This document shows positions 1 through 11,099 of a stretch of DNA of 64,000 nt, piece by piece. Source of the stretch: Roridomyces roridus. Lineage: Eukaryota; Basidiomycota; Agaricomycetes; Agaricales; Mycenaceae. The first letter of the stretch is position 1, and the number at the start of each line of letters is the position of its first letter. The position numbers and the translations under genes are program-made. Below the pieces are notes generated by a model. It searched no databases, was not told the DNA's origin, and saw nothing but the letters and a program-made list of their open reading frames with translations. The DNA lies in contig JARKIF010000015.1 of NCBI GenBank assembly GCA_029378245.1, positions 1,443,653-1,507,652 on the forward strand, in the 5' to 3' direction.

Positions 1-1401
1 GAAAGCAGATGAGAACCGCATTAGAGGAGATTTCTTGAACTTGTGTGGAACTGGAGCTGGGATGCTGGAGAATTGTCCACAACGAGCAAGGTTTTTATAC
101 GCGTTGAGGGCCGCTCGAGCCGCGAGTTGGGATAAATGAAGGTGGGATGTGTACCTTGCATCTTACCCTTGTACGGTGCGGTGAGCTCACTCTGGACCCC
201 TTGCAGACAGCTGTCTGCCACCGCGGGCGGCCACTGCGCGGACGGCCTTGGGCGGATTTGGTGGAATACGATTTTTACAACTTTGAACCGCAGCATGACT
301 TGACGCGCAGATATTCTTGGGCTCAAACGTGTGGCAAACATCACCGCGGGCGGGCGGCCATTTTGCACTGAGGTGGGTCGCATTTTCGAGGGTCGTCGAA
401 CAATGATCTGCTCGAGAACTCATCCAAGCTTTGTGTGTAACCTCACCGTTAAGTTCCCAGGGCCTCCAAGAAGCTGATCTTCAGGTTTACCTGGTCAATC
501 CCACCTGTTCGGCTCCGGACCCTACATGCAAAGTTCCAATTAACGCCCCTGGTCGGCACAAATGAATTCATTTACGATTCAATTTGGTCTTCTGCATGCG
601 ACGCACGCCATTTCTCATACACTGCAGCGTAGACATTTATTGTGAACCCATCTTGACTACAGCGGGATTGAAATCAAGACTGACATTCTATCTTGTGGTG
701 TTCAACTCTGACCCCTTCCCTCAAAACACCTGGGACGCCCTTATGTACACTAGCGAAGACTGCTGTGCGTTCCTCGTCGGCGGTCGGATTCCACCCATAA
801 TAATACGACTTGTCTGTTTACCCCAGGGCTTAGCGCGCGCAGGCGGGAATATCCTTGACGACGACGACACATTCTCCGCTCAAAAAGGAATTACAAGATA
901 CCGGTTTGGGCTTGCTATTTCACGCTTTGATATATTGCAGCAGTTTGAGCGTAGATAGGAAGCATATTTGGCTCGTCTGCGCACCGGCCTTGGAGCGGAG
1001 TTGGGACGGCATCCACCGTTGACCTCGTTCTTATGCAGACATGTGACCGCCCACTGAACCTCCGCATGGGCATCCATGTGCGGGAGTCCTCCACTCGTAT
1101 ACCAGGCTCCGTTAGTGAAAACTGAACAACGCGAACGGATACTCGATGGAATTCAAGTTCAAAGCAAAAAGTGACCCCAGACCGCGCTCACTCATGTGTG
1201 GGGAATCGAACCCTGGATGGTCGTCTGAGAAAGCAACTGTTTTCGATCATTCGCATCACCAACGGCGGGTTGAAATATGTGCGGCACAAAGGTAGTCCAA
1301 CATCCACTCATTCGGCTTGCATTCGGCTTAATTCCCGACTCATGCATCATTTCGCAAGATACTCAAAAATACATGCGTTTTCGAGGCATAACTATTTCTG
1401 A
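1..1401. other. intergenic, no gene recognised
   Basis: No reading frame here has recognisable motifs, coherent splice structure or a paralogue in the window. The part from about 1205 to 1345 resembles 2620-2730 (shared CATTCGCATCAC and CATCCACTCATTCGGCTT stretches), so it is the 3' flank of precursor gene A, duplicated together with that gene. Confidence 0.5.
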
Positions 1402-1667
1402 TCAACGGGGAGGGTCGCGCTCCGATCCTTGAACACAATTTTCAGTACTCTTCTCGAAGCCGCAGTCCTAGTACTCACCGATTGACGTGTCGGCGTCGAT
1501 ATCAATGGGTGCAGTGGCATCGGCGTTGATTTCCCTGGAGCAGAAGGTTCATATAAAACAGGGAGTTGACGGACGGAGTCGGTGTGCACTTACCGCATGA
1601 CGACGGCGTTGGTGAGCAGTGCCATGTAGACAACGGTCAGGAGGAGGGAAGGCAGAGTGAAGCGCAT
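1402..1667 (-). CDS. secreted peptide precursor A, one repeat unit
   Basis: By splice inspection there are three exons (1594-1667, 1479-1534, 1402-1427) with GT-AG introns of 59 and 51 nt, giving a 51-residue product. It opens with a signal-peptide-like stretch (MRFTLPSLLLTVVYMALLTN), has a lone Arg at residue 25, and continues as a short acidic peptide ending in DADTSIGSERDPPR just before the stop. The second intron is phase 1 and splits the Gly codon of the IG-SE motif, exactly as in precursors B, C and D, which supports the structure. The secreted acidic part is the likely functional product, and the terminal Pro-Arg resembles a Kex2-type processing signal. There are no aromatic residues in the mature part. 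It lies head-to-tail with precursor B in a segmental duplication. Function is unknown; transcript data are lacking. Confidence 0.7.
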
Positions 1668-2830
1668 TTGGGTTCCGGGGAATGGTTTGGAGGGTATGGC
1701 TAGTCCGTTTCTAAGGAGCGAGGGAGATAGCTTCCGAGGTTGAACGTTGAACGTTGATTTCTCGAATATATTGAAAAGATTCGAAAAATCACACATTAGA
1801 CGTGCATGCTCTCACTTAACCCCGGAAAGGTATAGACATCAACACATTTCAATCCATAACGGTGCAAGCACCGGTCCCCTACTCTGGGACGGATCATGAC
1901 GCCGGCAGGAAATATCAGCCGGCGGCGGCTTGGCACGGGCCCCAGTGGGTGATTGCATTTTACATCAGGGATGGAGAAGAATGTGGGTCAGTGGTTGACA
2001 TATGTGGGAAAAGGTGGACTGAATTTTGCAGGCCATCAGCCATTCAGCCCCACAGAACTCTCCTCTTGACAGAGTAGGGGATAGGCTCAACAATCTCAGA
2101 AGGATCAGGAATCTCAGAAGGATCAGGAATTTCGGAGAAGAGCTGCACGGCGGTTCGTAAGTTCTGCATCCTTGTAGCCGCGGATGTGAATACAGATCGA
2201 GAAGAGAAATCGCCTAATCGTCGAACAGGAGACTCTGTGGTCATCATCCAGTTTCTCTGCGTGTGCTCATAGTGCTCGACGATCGCTGTCGATGAGCCGA
2301 ATCGGCCTCAGTTCGGAAATCAAGGAGTTCTGATGCAGGAAGCGCAAGTTCCCGCAATTGTTCGCCGTGGACAGATGTGCATGCGGTTTCACCTCCTGGC
2401 TTCTGGCCATGTGCAGGTTTGATTGTGCACAACTCACAGATCTGGAGGGTGTCGCACCCATTTGTGGGAACTTGAAGGATTCACGAAATGAACCGGTTTG
2501 GAATCTGGATTCAAGCTTCTGAGAATTCTCTGCCTGTTATCTTGCAAAAACCGCAGTCCGTTATCTGTTCTTTGTTCACTTGACCGAGGAGCTCAGATTT
2601 TGACGTCACGCGATACCGACGGCATCAGCATCATTCGCATCACAAACGGCCACCGGCATGTTGAACTATGTGGATGTGTTCAAACTGCCCGGACTGGAAC
2701 GCGGTTAGTCAAACATCCACTCATTCGGCTTTGACAATTGGAACCCATCCCACTCAGTATTTCTAGAACCTACTGATCATTTCGCAAATAAATATGACAT
2801 GCATTCTCGAATGTAATCATATCCGTTTGA
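1668..2830. other. intergenic between precursors A and B
   Basis: This holds the 5' flank of precursor A (transcribed leftwards) and the 3' flank of precursor B. Reading frames present are short and have no recognisable motifs. Homology to 3812-4600 marks it as part of the segmental duplication. Confidence 0.5.
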
Positions 2831-3811
2831 TTAACGGGGAAGGGGACCCTCGGATCCTTGAACGCAAGATTTCAGTGCTTTTCTCGAATTTGCAGTGCTA
2901 ATTACCGATGACCGCATCGGCGTCGATGTTGTCACGGGGAAGTGGGCCCTCAGATCCTTCAAAACCAGAGCTCATTACTTTTCTCGACGTAGAAGTCCTA
3001 GTACTTACCGATTACCGCATCAGCATCGATGTTGTCGCGGGGAAGGGGACCTTCCGAGCCTTGAAGACAACATTCCAGCGCTTTTCTCGAAGCTGCGGTC
3101 TCAGTGCTTACCGATGACCGCATCAGCGTCGATGTTGTCGCGGGGAAGCGGGCCCTCAGATCCTTTAAGACCAGAGCTCATTAATTTTCTCGACGTAGAA
3201 GTTCTAGCACTTACCAATTACCGCATCAGCGTCGATGTTATCACGAGGAAGCGGGCCCTCAGATCCTTTAAGACCAGAGTTCACTGCTTTTCTCGAAGTT
3301 GCAGGCTCAGTACTAACCGATCACCGCGTCGGCGTCGATGTTGTCGCGGGGAAGGGGACCCTCGGATCCTTGAAGACCAGAGTTCAGTACTCAGTGATTT
3401 CTCGAGGTTACGGTCCTAGTACTCACCTATGTCCGCATCGGCGTCGATGTTGTGACGGGGAAGTGGGCCCTCGGATCCTTGCAATTGAAGACAACATTTC
3501 AGTGCTTTTCTCGACGTTACATTCTTAATGCTTACCGATTACCGCGTCGGCGTCGATGTTGTCACGGGGAAGGGGACCCTCCGATCCTTGAAGGCACGGA
3601 TTAGGTTCCACTTGAGCGTCTTGGCAGTCCTGCGTACCGATAACATCGACATCAGCATTGACGTCGTCCCTTCAAGTTAAGCAGAAGGTTATTAGCACGG
3701 TTAACGCGGGGGATGTGAGCTTATGTACCGCTTGACGAGTCCCGGGAGGGCGTTGGTCAGCATTGCCGTGTAGACAACAGCCAAAAGGAGGGAGGGAAGA
3801 TTGAAGCGCAT
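2831..3811 (-). CDS. secreted multi-repeat peptide precursor B, one repeat per exon
   Basis: Ten exons by inspection: 3729-3811, 3638-3669, 3536-3586, 3427-3477, 3318-3368, 3215-3265, 3112-3162, 3009-3059, 2906-2956, 2831-2856. The product is 165 residues. A signal peptide (MRFNLPSLLLAVVYTAMLTN) is followed by a Lys-Arg site at residues 27-28, then one unit DDVNADVDVIGSEGPLPR and seven 17-residue units. Six of the seven read DNIDADAVIGSEGPLPR; one reads HNIDADADIGSEGPLPR. Every internal repeat exon is exactly 51 nt with phase-1 introns (49-59 nt) splitting the Gly codon of IG-SE, so exons can be gained or lost without frame change. Lys-Arg after the signal is a canonical Kex2 site. The LPR at each unit end resembles the Leu-Pro-Arg junction Kex2 cuts in yeast K1 preprotoxin. 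The layout suggests a secreted proprotein cut into up to eight peptides; mature form and role are unknown. Confidence 0.8.
2857..3586 (-). repeat. tandem exon-intron repeat array
   Basis: Seven consecutive units of 100-110 bp make up the array, each a 51-bp coding exon plus a 49-58 bp intron. The introns are also similar to each other (donor GTAAGCA-type, internal TTCTCGA, acceptor CTTCAAG or CTTTAAAG). This indicates that whole exon-intron units were duplicated rather than exons alone. Four consecutive introns are exactly 52 nt, which suggests recent unequal crossing-over in the 2957-3317 part. Confidence 0.85.
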
Positions 3812-4909
3812 TTGGGTCGGTTCCGAGGAATGGTTGTGAGATACCCTGGACGTCCGTATTTAACAAGTGAGGCCGATCTCATTTTTAGTGCAATTGTGTT
3901 GGGTGCGCGCTTCCGGGGTTGAACACCAGACATTAGTACTTCCAGTTTAGTAGCCGCGCCGCCGGTCAGGCCCTGGCAGTCCTCGAACGTGATGAAAAGA
4001 TTCGGAAAATCGCACAGTGGACGTGAATTCTCACTCAATCAACGGGAGGGCATCTGAGGGCATCATGATTCAATCGAGAATACGAAGACGTGATTGAATC
4101 CGCCCTAGAACAGAGCAACCTTAGAAGAAAAGGCCCAGGAATCCCGACAAGAGCTGCCGGTTTGTAAGTTTAACTCTGCATCCGTAGTGGGTGTGAGTGA
4201 GAAATTGCAATCACCTTAGATCTGGAATTTCCGGACGAGGGGGAGACACACTGGCAACGTCCATTAGTAAGCTCTGGTTGGATTTGCTCTGAACACACCT
4301 GTCGTCGCTTTGACCTCGGCCACCACTGGTGGCGCACTTAAATGGACCCTGATGCAGGTCCCAGGAAGCCGAGGTTGCCGAGGTTGTCCGCAATTGCTCG
4401 CAGTGAAGAGAAGTGCCTTTCAGCTTCTCTACCATGTGCAGGTCTGATTATCGAGAACTCAGAAGGTTCGGCATCCGGTTCACGAGATGAACTGGTTTGA
4501 AGTCTGCATTCAAGCCAGCTGGGAATTCTCTGTCCGTTTAAAGCCCACTCAAAGCCCAGACCTTGAGTAGAGATCCCCGTCGTCTTGCCACAGACACCGG
4601 ACAAAAATATTTATTCTCGAAGATGCTGCCGAGTCCGGCCGTGAAGCCAACGGGACGGACGCCATCTTGAACGTTGAAGTTATAACCATTGACAGATGTT
4701 TCTATTTTGTCTTGTTCCCTCATTATGAGTGTATCTCGTGAGCTGACATGACCTGGACCTTCGCGAAAACACCTTCTTTGTATCCAAGATAGGGAAAACG
4801 CGTGTTTTCATGAGTTTGTTGATGCGAAGACGTGTTGTTTACTCAAGTTTACGTGTTTGATGAGTGTCACGCAGGTCACAGGAGTCGTCTCCTTCTTTGT
4901 CTCTCCGCC
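3812..4909. other. intergenic between precursor B and BTB gene
   Basis: This is the 5' flank of precursor B (minus) and the 5' flank of the BTB gene (plus). A TTAAATACGG stretch at about 3856 on the minus strand could serve as a promoter element for precursor B. The part up to about 4600 is homologous to 1668-2560. No convincing coding sequence is present. Confidence 0.5.
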
Positions 4910-5973
4910 ATGAACGTCGAGCTCGACGACTTTGTGCCCGCCTACAAGCGGCGGCGCGTCTCAGACATGTCCCTCTCCTGCGATGACCTCTGTCCAGCCT
5001 CCGCCTGCCCCTCCACGCCGCTCAAGCAGCTGTGGTTTTCGGACGGCGACATCGTCCTCGACATCCAGCGCCGCCTCCTCAAGGTCCACCGAAAGCGGCT
5101 CATGTGCTCCATCATCTTCAGCGATATGCTCTGCATGCCACAGCCTACCGAGACGGACTCGTTTGACGGGTGCCCGAGCGTCACACTCATGGGTGACGCG
5201 TTGGCCGATTGGGAGGTGGCGTTGCGCTGGATCTATTACAAAGAGTGCGTCGTTGCTCGTATTGACTTGGATACCCATTGACGAGAAGCTACTAGCGAGT
5301 TTCTGAAGCAAGCAGTGACATTCGACATCCTATCTGGCGCTCTTCGTATTTCCACGAAATATGAAATCACGGGATTGCGTGAATGGGCGGTGGCAGAGGT
5401 GTTTTCTCGATGGCCTGTAGATGTTGCGAGTATGCGTCTCAACGCTCTTCCTCACGCCGCTGGTGCGTTGTGATTCCTCGTGTAAACCCTAAGCTTACCC
5501 CGTCCACAGAAGCAATCAACCTCGCACAAGAATGTGCCCTCCCCGAAATCCTCCCCTCCGCCTTCTACGCTCTCTCTGTCCAAAAGTTCCGCTCCTCTGC
5601 CGACGGCGGGCGCTCGCACATCGTTCTCTCCCCTGATGACCTACGCCGGCTCATAGCTGGGCGTGAGGCCCTACAAGACGTTCTCACGCGTATCCTCATC
5701 GACCCGCTCTCCGAGCCCGGCTGTCCGCTCTCTCCCAGCACCGTCGAATGCGGTGCGTGTGCACCACGCCGAGCCGAATACTGGCGCACGCGGCTCGCTC
5801 CGAATGCCAACCTCCCCTGGGGCACGTGGCTCGTCCGTGAGCTCGGGGAGATGTTGCGCGACGAGGCGTTTGTAGGGAGTCTTTGTCCTGCGTGTGTGCA
5901 TGGGCATTTGAGCACGATCAAGTGGAGGATGGGCAAGCTGCGAGGGGGAATGCCAGGTTTCTTTTTGCTGTGA
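4910..5973 (+). CDS. BTB/POZ-domain protein
   Basis: Three exons by inspection (4910-5244, 5296-5462, 5510-5973) give 321 residues. The N-terminal part has the BTB core: LWFSDGDIVLDIQ, then a VHRKRL...FSDML helix and the LRWIYYKD strand-helix region. After it comes a helical stretch with LREWAVAEVFSRWP, then a C-terminal region with Cys pairs (ECGACAPRRAEYW; CPACVHGHLSTIKWR), as in the lineage-expanded BTB family of mushroom-forming fungi. BTB domains mediate dimerisation and, in some proteins, Cullin-3 binding; which applies here is unknown. Met4910 was chosen because it directly precedes the conserved polar leader; an upstream in-frame Met at 4832 lies in sequence without similarity. Introns are 51 and 47 nt and frame continuity is perfect across both. 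Confidence 0.8.
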
Positions 5974-7649
5974 TCTCGTTTTAGCTCAGATTTCTTTTAC
6001 TGACTCGTTTTGTCACCTCTCGCGCATGTATATCTTATCTTAGGTGAGTCCCGTGACGGTGTCCAGTGAGCGATGGCAGCTAATACCCATGTCTTGGCAG
6101 GAATGCAATCAGTAGACTCGGAGCAGAATCGGTCAATCAGTGACTTTACGTTCGTCGGCGGGGAAAGGATAATTAGCGGTAATGACGAGACCGAGATGAA
6201 TTTGCCCAACATGAGCTAAACAAGCAGGTTCTTTCCCGAGCTAACGCCCATGCCAGAAGATCATGGCTCGGTCCAACTCCACCGCTCCGCCATGCGATGC
6301 CAGGTTTCAGCTGATTTTGCTCTATAAATGTTCTTGGGACGCAGGGTCGCGTTTTTCTCAAGTGTGAAGCGAGCGGGTAGGAAGTGTCCAAAGCCCTCAA
6401 AGCCCTCGACGTCTATTCTGTGTAACGCAAATCCTGTTCACGTACCTACAGAAAACGCCACAAAACAGCACCACCCACCCGTTGTCAGGGACATCATAAT
6501 TTCGCGTGTGTCGTTTCTTTTTTTTTTTTTTTTTCAGCCACTAATGAGATTTTAGCCGCCGGCGGGGAGACAATAGGCGATTGTTGGCTTGGCAATGAGG
6601 TGTGAGCTCACAGCAGGGATTTGCCACCTCGGGCCCGAACGATCCAAGTGGAGTAGCTGGACATTTTTGCGAACACACTTTTTTGCGTGATCCCTATCGG
6701 TGAGTTGATTTCTAGAATCGTGCCCAGCCGATACGATGGCTGACGGTACATGAGATTGGTAGTACCATGACCCCCGACCCATTCTGGCGGTACGTATTTT
6801 TTGTACCCGACTTGAGAGACTATTCTGGACAACTCTCTTCGCCGTACAGTCACGTAACTTTCGACATCCCCACATTTGGAAAAAGATGATGGTTGGCCGG
6901 TTGGATTTGCGCCAGTTGCAATGGAGATGCCCGTGAGGTTTCCCGCTGGTTGACTTCTAGCTTGTCTCATTGTGTGGTTACAGACATCAATTCCTTCTTC
7001 TTCTCCCGTACAATTACATATCTAACGTGAGTCTTGGCTACATCTACTACATAGTCCACTGAGCTTATCTCGAGACAAATAATAGATCGGACTCTCCCGA
7101 GGCTGACACTCCCGTCTATGTAGTTCCTTGCGTACAAGGCCACGCGATGGCCGAGATGCAAACCTCCAAGGAGTTCCTCACGAGCGTCATGCAGCATGTC
7201 TGGTAGATCCCGAGTCCGAGGCCCCGAGGTCTTCATTGCCAATCGTTGGCCAAGTATCGGTTTTCACGCGCAGTTCCGCCTGCCAAGTTGTCAGGGAGCG
7301 GCTCATTCTTTGTCCGTAACTAGTCTCAAACTGAATTTAGGTGCTGGCGGGATGCGTGGGTGCCTGACATGCAAAGACACTGCGTCGGCGGCGGAAGGAC
7401 AATCAGCGAAAGTGACGTTGAAATTTACTTGACACGGTGATGCGCGCATCAAGCGGGAACGGGAAGGGGACCATTCAAGATGTGCATGGTTATCATAAGT
7501 CCCAAGGTATGTATGTAATAGTAAGATGTGAATATCGAATACTAAATGCACAGGGCTTGTGCATCCAATTAGAGGATTCTAGGATTCTAGCCGTGTTTTA
7601 CAATTATCTAGGGTGAGTGAGTGCATGGACGGAAAGTGATTCGTGGTAC
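5974..7649. other. intergenic, no gene recognised
   Basis: No coherent protein family is visible on either strand. A poly-T run of about 18 lies near 6518-6535. A loosely repeated block (GCGGGGAAAGGATAATTAGCGGTAATGACG at 6157, GGCGGAAGGACAATCAGCGAAAGTGACG at 7388) may be an old dispersed repeat; similarity is modest. The right end is the 3' flank of the P450 gene. Confidence 0.4.
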
Positions 7650-9691
7650 TCACAACTGCTGGACCAACTCTCCAGCCTCCCTCGATCGTAGAGTCAAGAT
7701 ACAATCCAACGCCTTTGGATGACTACCGTTCAAGTATCAATATCCATCGCACACGTGTTGAATGAGGGAAGGCTGCAAGCGCACCTAATAATACCCGACG
7801 TGTACTCCATCCGCTCCGCGGTCTTCTCGACTGGAGCGATACGGAACACAGCGAGTGTGCTGACGATGACTATGAACAGGACGTCGTCGGCGAGGAATTG
7901 ACCCGGGCATGCACGACGCCCGAAACCGAACGCGTAGCGTCGGGGATCTGGGTTCACTTCGTGTGCCTGTGCGCGTGAGTGACGGCCCCTGGGCGACGGA
8001 GGCGCATTGACGAATCGTTCGGGAGAAAACTCGAACGGTTCTGGGTAGCGCGCTGGATCATGCATTAGGGCCCATGCGTTTGCGAAGACAACGGATCCTT
8101 TGGGCAGGTGGTAACCTCGGTAAATGTCGTCTTGGCGTAGGAGATGCGGGAGTGCTAGTGGGACGACTGGGTTCCATCGCTGGAGCTAAACCACAAAGGT
8201 CAAGATTGGAACTTTTTTAAAACAAAGTTGGATTAACGAACCTCTTGGATGAGTGCTGCGATGTAAGGTAGGTCTTCCCGATCTTTAAAATTCGGGAGTC
8301 GTGTTGAGCCGACGACGCTGAGAAGCTCTGCGTAGGCGCGTTCTTGGACCGCGGGGTAGAGCGACATTGCGAGGAAGAAGGATTCGATTCCAGCGATCAT
8401 CTGCGGCGGTTGCAGTGATAAATAACTCGTCAACAACCTGGGAAGACGATGGAATTTACCGTGTCGATACCCGCTTGATGACCATGCGTGAGTCGACGAT
8501 CAAACTGACTGGGAATTCAAAGAGATTAACTGACCTCCGTATACCGCTATTGCAGCCCATTTGAAACAGAGCTCCTGCTGTGGTGTAGGGTTGGAATTCT
8601 CCTCCAAGATCTTGGTTATGAAGGACGGCTTTGCTGTGCCGTTCATCTGCACTAGGCATCAGTTCTGTTCCGCCACGAATCATGAATTTCTCACTGCTCG
8701 AATCTTGGTCTCCTCGTATGGGTCATCACGGAACATCTCCATTGTCCTACGAACGCGGAGCACGTCCTTCTTGAAGCGGATTCCAGTCCAAGAGGGGATG
8801 TGTCGCACTGCCTTGGAAATGAACAACAGTTCTGGGAATAAGATGGACCAGAAGACGCACGGATGGGGATCATCTCGACGAGGTACGTCCCAGAAACGAT
8901 TGTCGAGGAGAATTCTCCGTTGTAACGTTCGGCCAGTGCGACGATTGGATCGTTCTTCTCGGCGACGTTGTAACCATGGGACATGTCGAGAAGAATCGCG
9001 GAAGCAAGTCTGTTGAGAGGATTTCAGGCCGCCTTACTACCACAGCCCTGCCAGATCCTGTCCACGCACCTCTTGACGTGCGCCGATGCCGACGCTGGTT
9101 CTTTCAATGTCGAACGTAAGAAATCTGCCACCTTTTCTTCCTCCATCGCCCAATAATCCGGCAGTTTGCGGGGTGCGAGGACGCCACTGATCATCTTGCG
9201 ATACTCACGGTGCAGAGTGCCGTACGAACACGTCGTGACGCTCTCGCTCCATCCGACACTGTGCGTTATTCGGATTTAGTTTTGATATTTCTGTGGGAAC
9301 GACAGGACTCACAGCTCACCCATGATTGATCTCGGTCGGTCGGAATAAATGTTCATACGCCGCTCGAGGAGATCGAGGACAGCTGTCTCCGAGTTGAGGA
9401 TGATCATGTGTCGGCCGAGGGTGGAGATGTGCATGATATCGCCTGTGGGGGTGGGTCGGTTCATTCAGAATTTCTCGCACTCCGAGATTCATTGCACTCA
9501 CCATACTCCTTGGCCCATGCCTGGTACGTGATCCACCGACGGTCCCGCGGGAGATTGAACAGATTTCCGAGTATAGGAAGGCCAGGTGGGCCGGGTGGCA
9601 AGGGCGGAGACAGGCGTCTCAGCCTGAGCACCACAAGGACGCAAACGAAAATCACACCCGCGACAAACGCGAGGGCGGTGAGCTGGGGCAT
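7650..9691 (-). CDS. cytochrome P450 monooxygenase
   Basis: A multi-exon gene of roughly 500 residues that I could splice end to end. It starts with an ER-anchor helix (LTALAFVAGVIFVCVLVVLR) and a Pro-rich hinge LPPGPPGLPILGN. Mid-protein are SWTGIRFKKDVLRVR and the I-helix GAGIDT (exon at about 8459-8472, flanked by introns). An EDLPYIAALIQE K-helix region follows, with the ExxR motif continuing as RWNP after an intron, then PERF and the heme-binding loop FGFGRRACPG with the Cys thiolate. The C-terminal exon ends in SHPKALDCILTL...LVQQL at 7650. All hallmark motifs are present, so the gene looks functional. It resembles the large mushroom P450 families related to O-methylsterigmatocystin oxidoreductase-like enzymes; substrate cannot be inferred. 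It is not adjacent to the peptide precursors, and involvement with them is unsupported. Confidence 0.85.
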
Positions 9692-10529
9692 AGGGATTGC
9701 GGAACAAAAATGGCGTGCAAATCGCCGTTGGATTATATACTAGCTCGGGTAAGTCGTATCTTGGATCCAAGTATGTATTCATTCCATTGACGGACTCGGA
9801 CTGTAGTGGATCGGCCGTCGGAGGTCACAGCCTCAAGTCCGTCTGTCTCAGCTCCTACATACATCATCATGAGAACTAGTACTTGGGGCGTTCATCCCGC
9901 CACATGCCACCGTTAGTCTGAGGGACCCAAGTTCCGCGCGGCGGCGGCGCCCGAGACAGTCGGCGACTCGCTGCACAGGGGCTGACCATCCCAAAAAAAG
10001 TCTATAAGAGGTCATATTCAACCTCCCTAGTCTCGCACGGCAAACAATGATGAGCCACGAACTGCCACAAACTTGCGGCAAGTATTGATCTGGTATGTAG
10101 GGTACATAGACCGAGTGCCTGAACTCTCCTCCGGATGGAGGAACAATCCTATTGTGAGCTAAGCGACGGTGCGAACTAAACTAACTCCGTTGAGTGCCAG
10201 AATCATGATTTCTTAATGTATACTACTATGGCTGTACGCACACACCCGGGCCTTCTGGACTTTTTGTTGCTTGTTCGACTTGATCATTCCGTCTTGTGAA
10301 AAACACCTAGTCCAATTGAGGCTAGACTCGACAGGACCTCATAGCTTTTATGACGGAAACTGCTCGGGAACGTGGCGACCTCAAAACTCTTTCAAATGCA
10401 ATTGAGTTACGCAGCCGAGGCATCCTACTGGACATACTTACGGCCTGTATCGCTGATGCGCGCTGTGTACATTCATTCGGCAAAAATTTGAACATCGGCT
10501 GATCAAGTGGCAGTGAGGTCGGAGTTACC

Positions 10530-10905
10530 CTTGCCGAGAAGTGGGTTCTGAGGAAAATCGCGGCGGAAATAAGCAAAAACTGCAAACACACTTTCGCTGC
10601 AAGTTGAACGTTGAACTCTTGCCTCATGCACAGCTGTGCTCCGAAATTCTCATAAACACGGGTGACGGACTCCGCAAAGTCCTGGCCAAAAATTGAACAC
10701 ATCAACCTGTTCGTTGCTTGCAAGTATCGGGGAGGCGGGTTCCGAAGAAAATCGCGGCGGAAATAAGCAAGCTGCAAAAGAGGCCAGAAGAGACATGAGT
10801 CATAAATTTCCGCTGCAAGTTGAACGTTGAACTCTTGCCCCATCCCGACTGTAATTAATTCCCATAAACACGGAGTCCGCAAAGTCCAGACACAGTTCAA
10901 CGTTC
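10530..10905. repeat. direct tandem duplication, about 180 bp x 2
   Basis: Copies at about 10530-10710 and about 10730-10905 share AAATCGCGGCGGAAATAAGC, then CGCTGCAAGTTGAACGTTGA and CATAAACACGG followed by CTCCGCAAAGTCC, in the same order. Spacing between blocks differs, so the copies are diverged. Neither has a convincing reading frame. It may derive from a small interspersed element; it resembles nothing else in the window. Confidence 0.7.
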
Positions 10906-11074
10906 GTCCTGGAAACCCGCTTTCAAAATGTGGGGATCCGAGCCCATGAGGTCGCAACGATGACATTCGAGAGACACAAAGAAAGAAAGAAAAAACTATG
11001 AAAAGAGACTATGCAGTAATGAGTAATGTTGAGTAATGTGAGTAATGTGAGTGAGTGAGTGCAGACGAGAGCGA

Positions 11075-11099
11075 TATGAGAGAGAGAGAGAGAGAGAGA
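11075..11099. repeat. GA microsatellite
   Basis: An uninterrupted run of about ten GA dinucleotides lies just beyond the stop of the Myb gene, in its 3' flank. Confidence 0.9.

Larger units (their letters stand above)
1201..4600. repeat. tandem segmental duplication carrying precursors A and B
   Basis: Two diverged copies lie in direct orientation, about 1205-2560 and about 2620-4600. Besides the genes, the flanks match: CATGTGCAGGT(T/C)TGATT at 2410 and 4434, GAATTCTCTG(C/T)CTGTT or CCGTT near 2522 and 4530, and the GCTGC(A/C)CGGCGGTT-like block at 2142 and 4150. Copy 2 is longer mainly because its precursor gained repeat exons. A small 19-bp direct repeat (AATCTCAGAAGGATCAGG twice) sits at about 2094-2131. 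Confidence 0.7.

Noticed and set aside
1199..1216. tRNA-like T-arm (GGGTTCGATTCCCC on the minus strand); a similar word at 56437
   Set aside because: No matching acceptor stem, D-arm or anticodon arm could be folded around either. The second lies in an intron of the 7-TM gene.
2895..3419. 174-residue plus-strand frame with repeats (RCCRGEGDL...) across the 2.9-3.4 kb array
   Set aside because: It is the antisense of precursor B. The minus strand has perfect GT-AG junctions at every repeat, constant 51-nt exons, a signal peptide and a stop; the plus frame has none of these.
2857..3586. Regular repeats of about 51 bp with 49-58 bp spacers resembling a CRISPR array
   Set aside because: The genome is eukaryotic, the 'spacers' are similar introns with splice signals, and the repeats code for a secreted peptide.
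1402..3811. Precursors A and B as mating pheromone genes
   Set aside because: No C-terminal CaaX farnesylation motif; both have an N-terminal secretion signal, which basidiomycete pheromones lack.
7650..9691. P450 as part of the left-hand precursor locus
   Set aside because: It is separated by the BTB gene and 1.7 kb of unrelated sequence, and nothing shows shared regulation.
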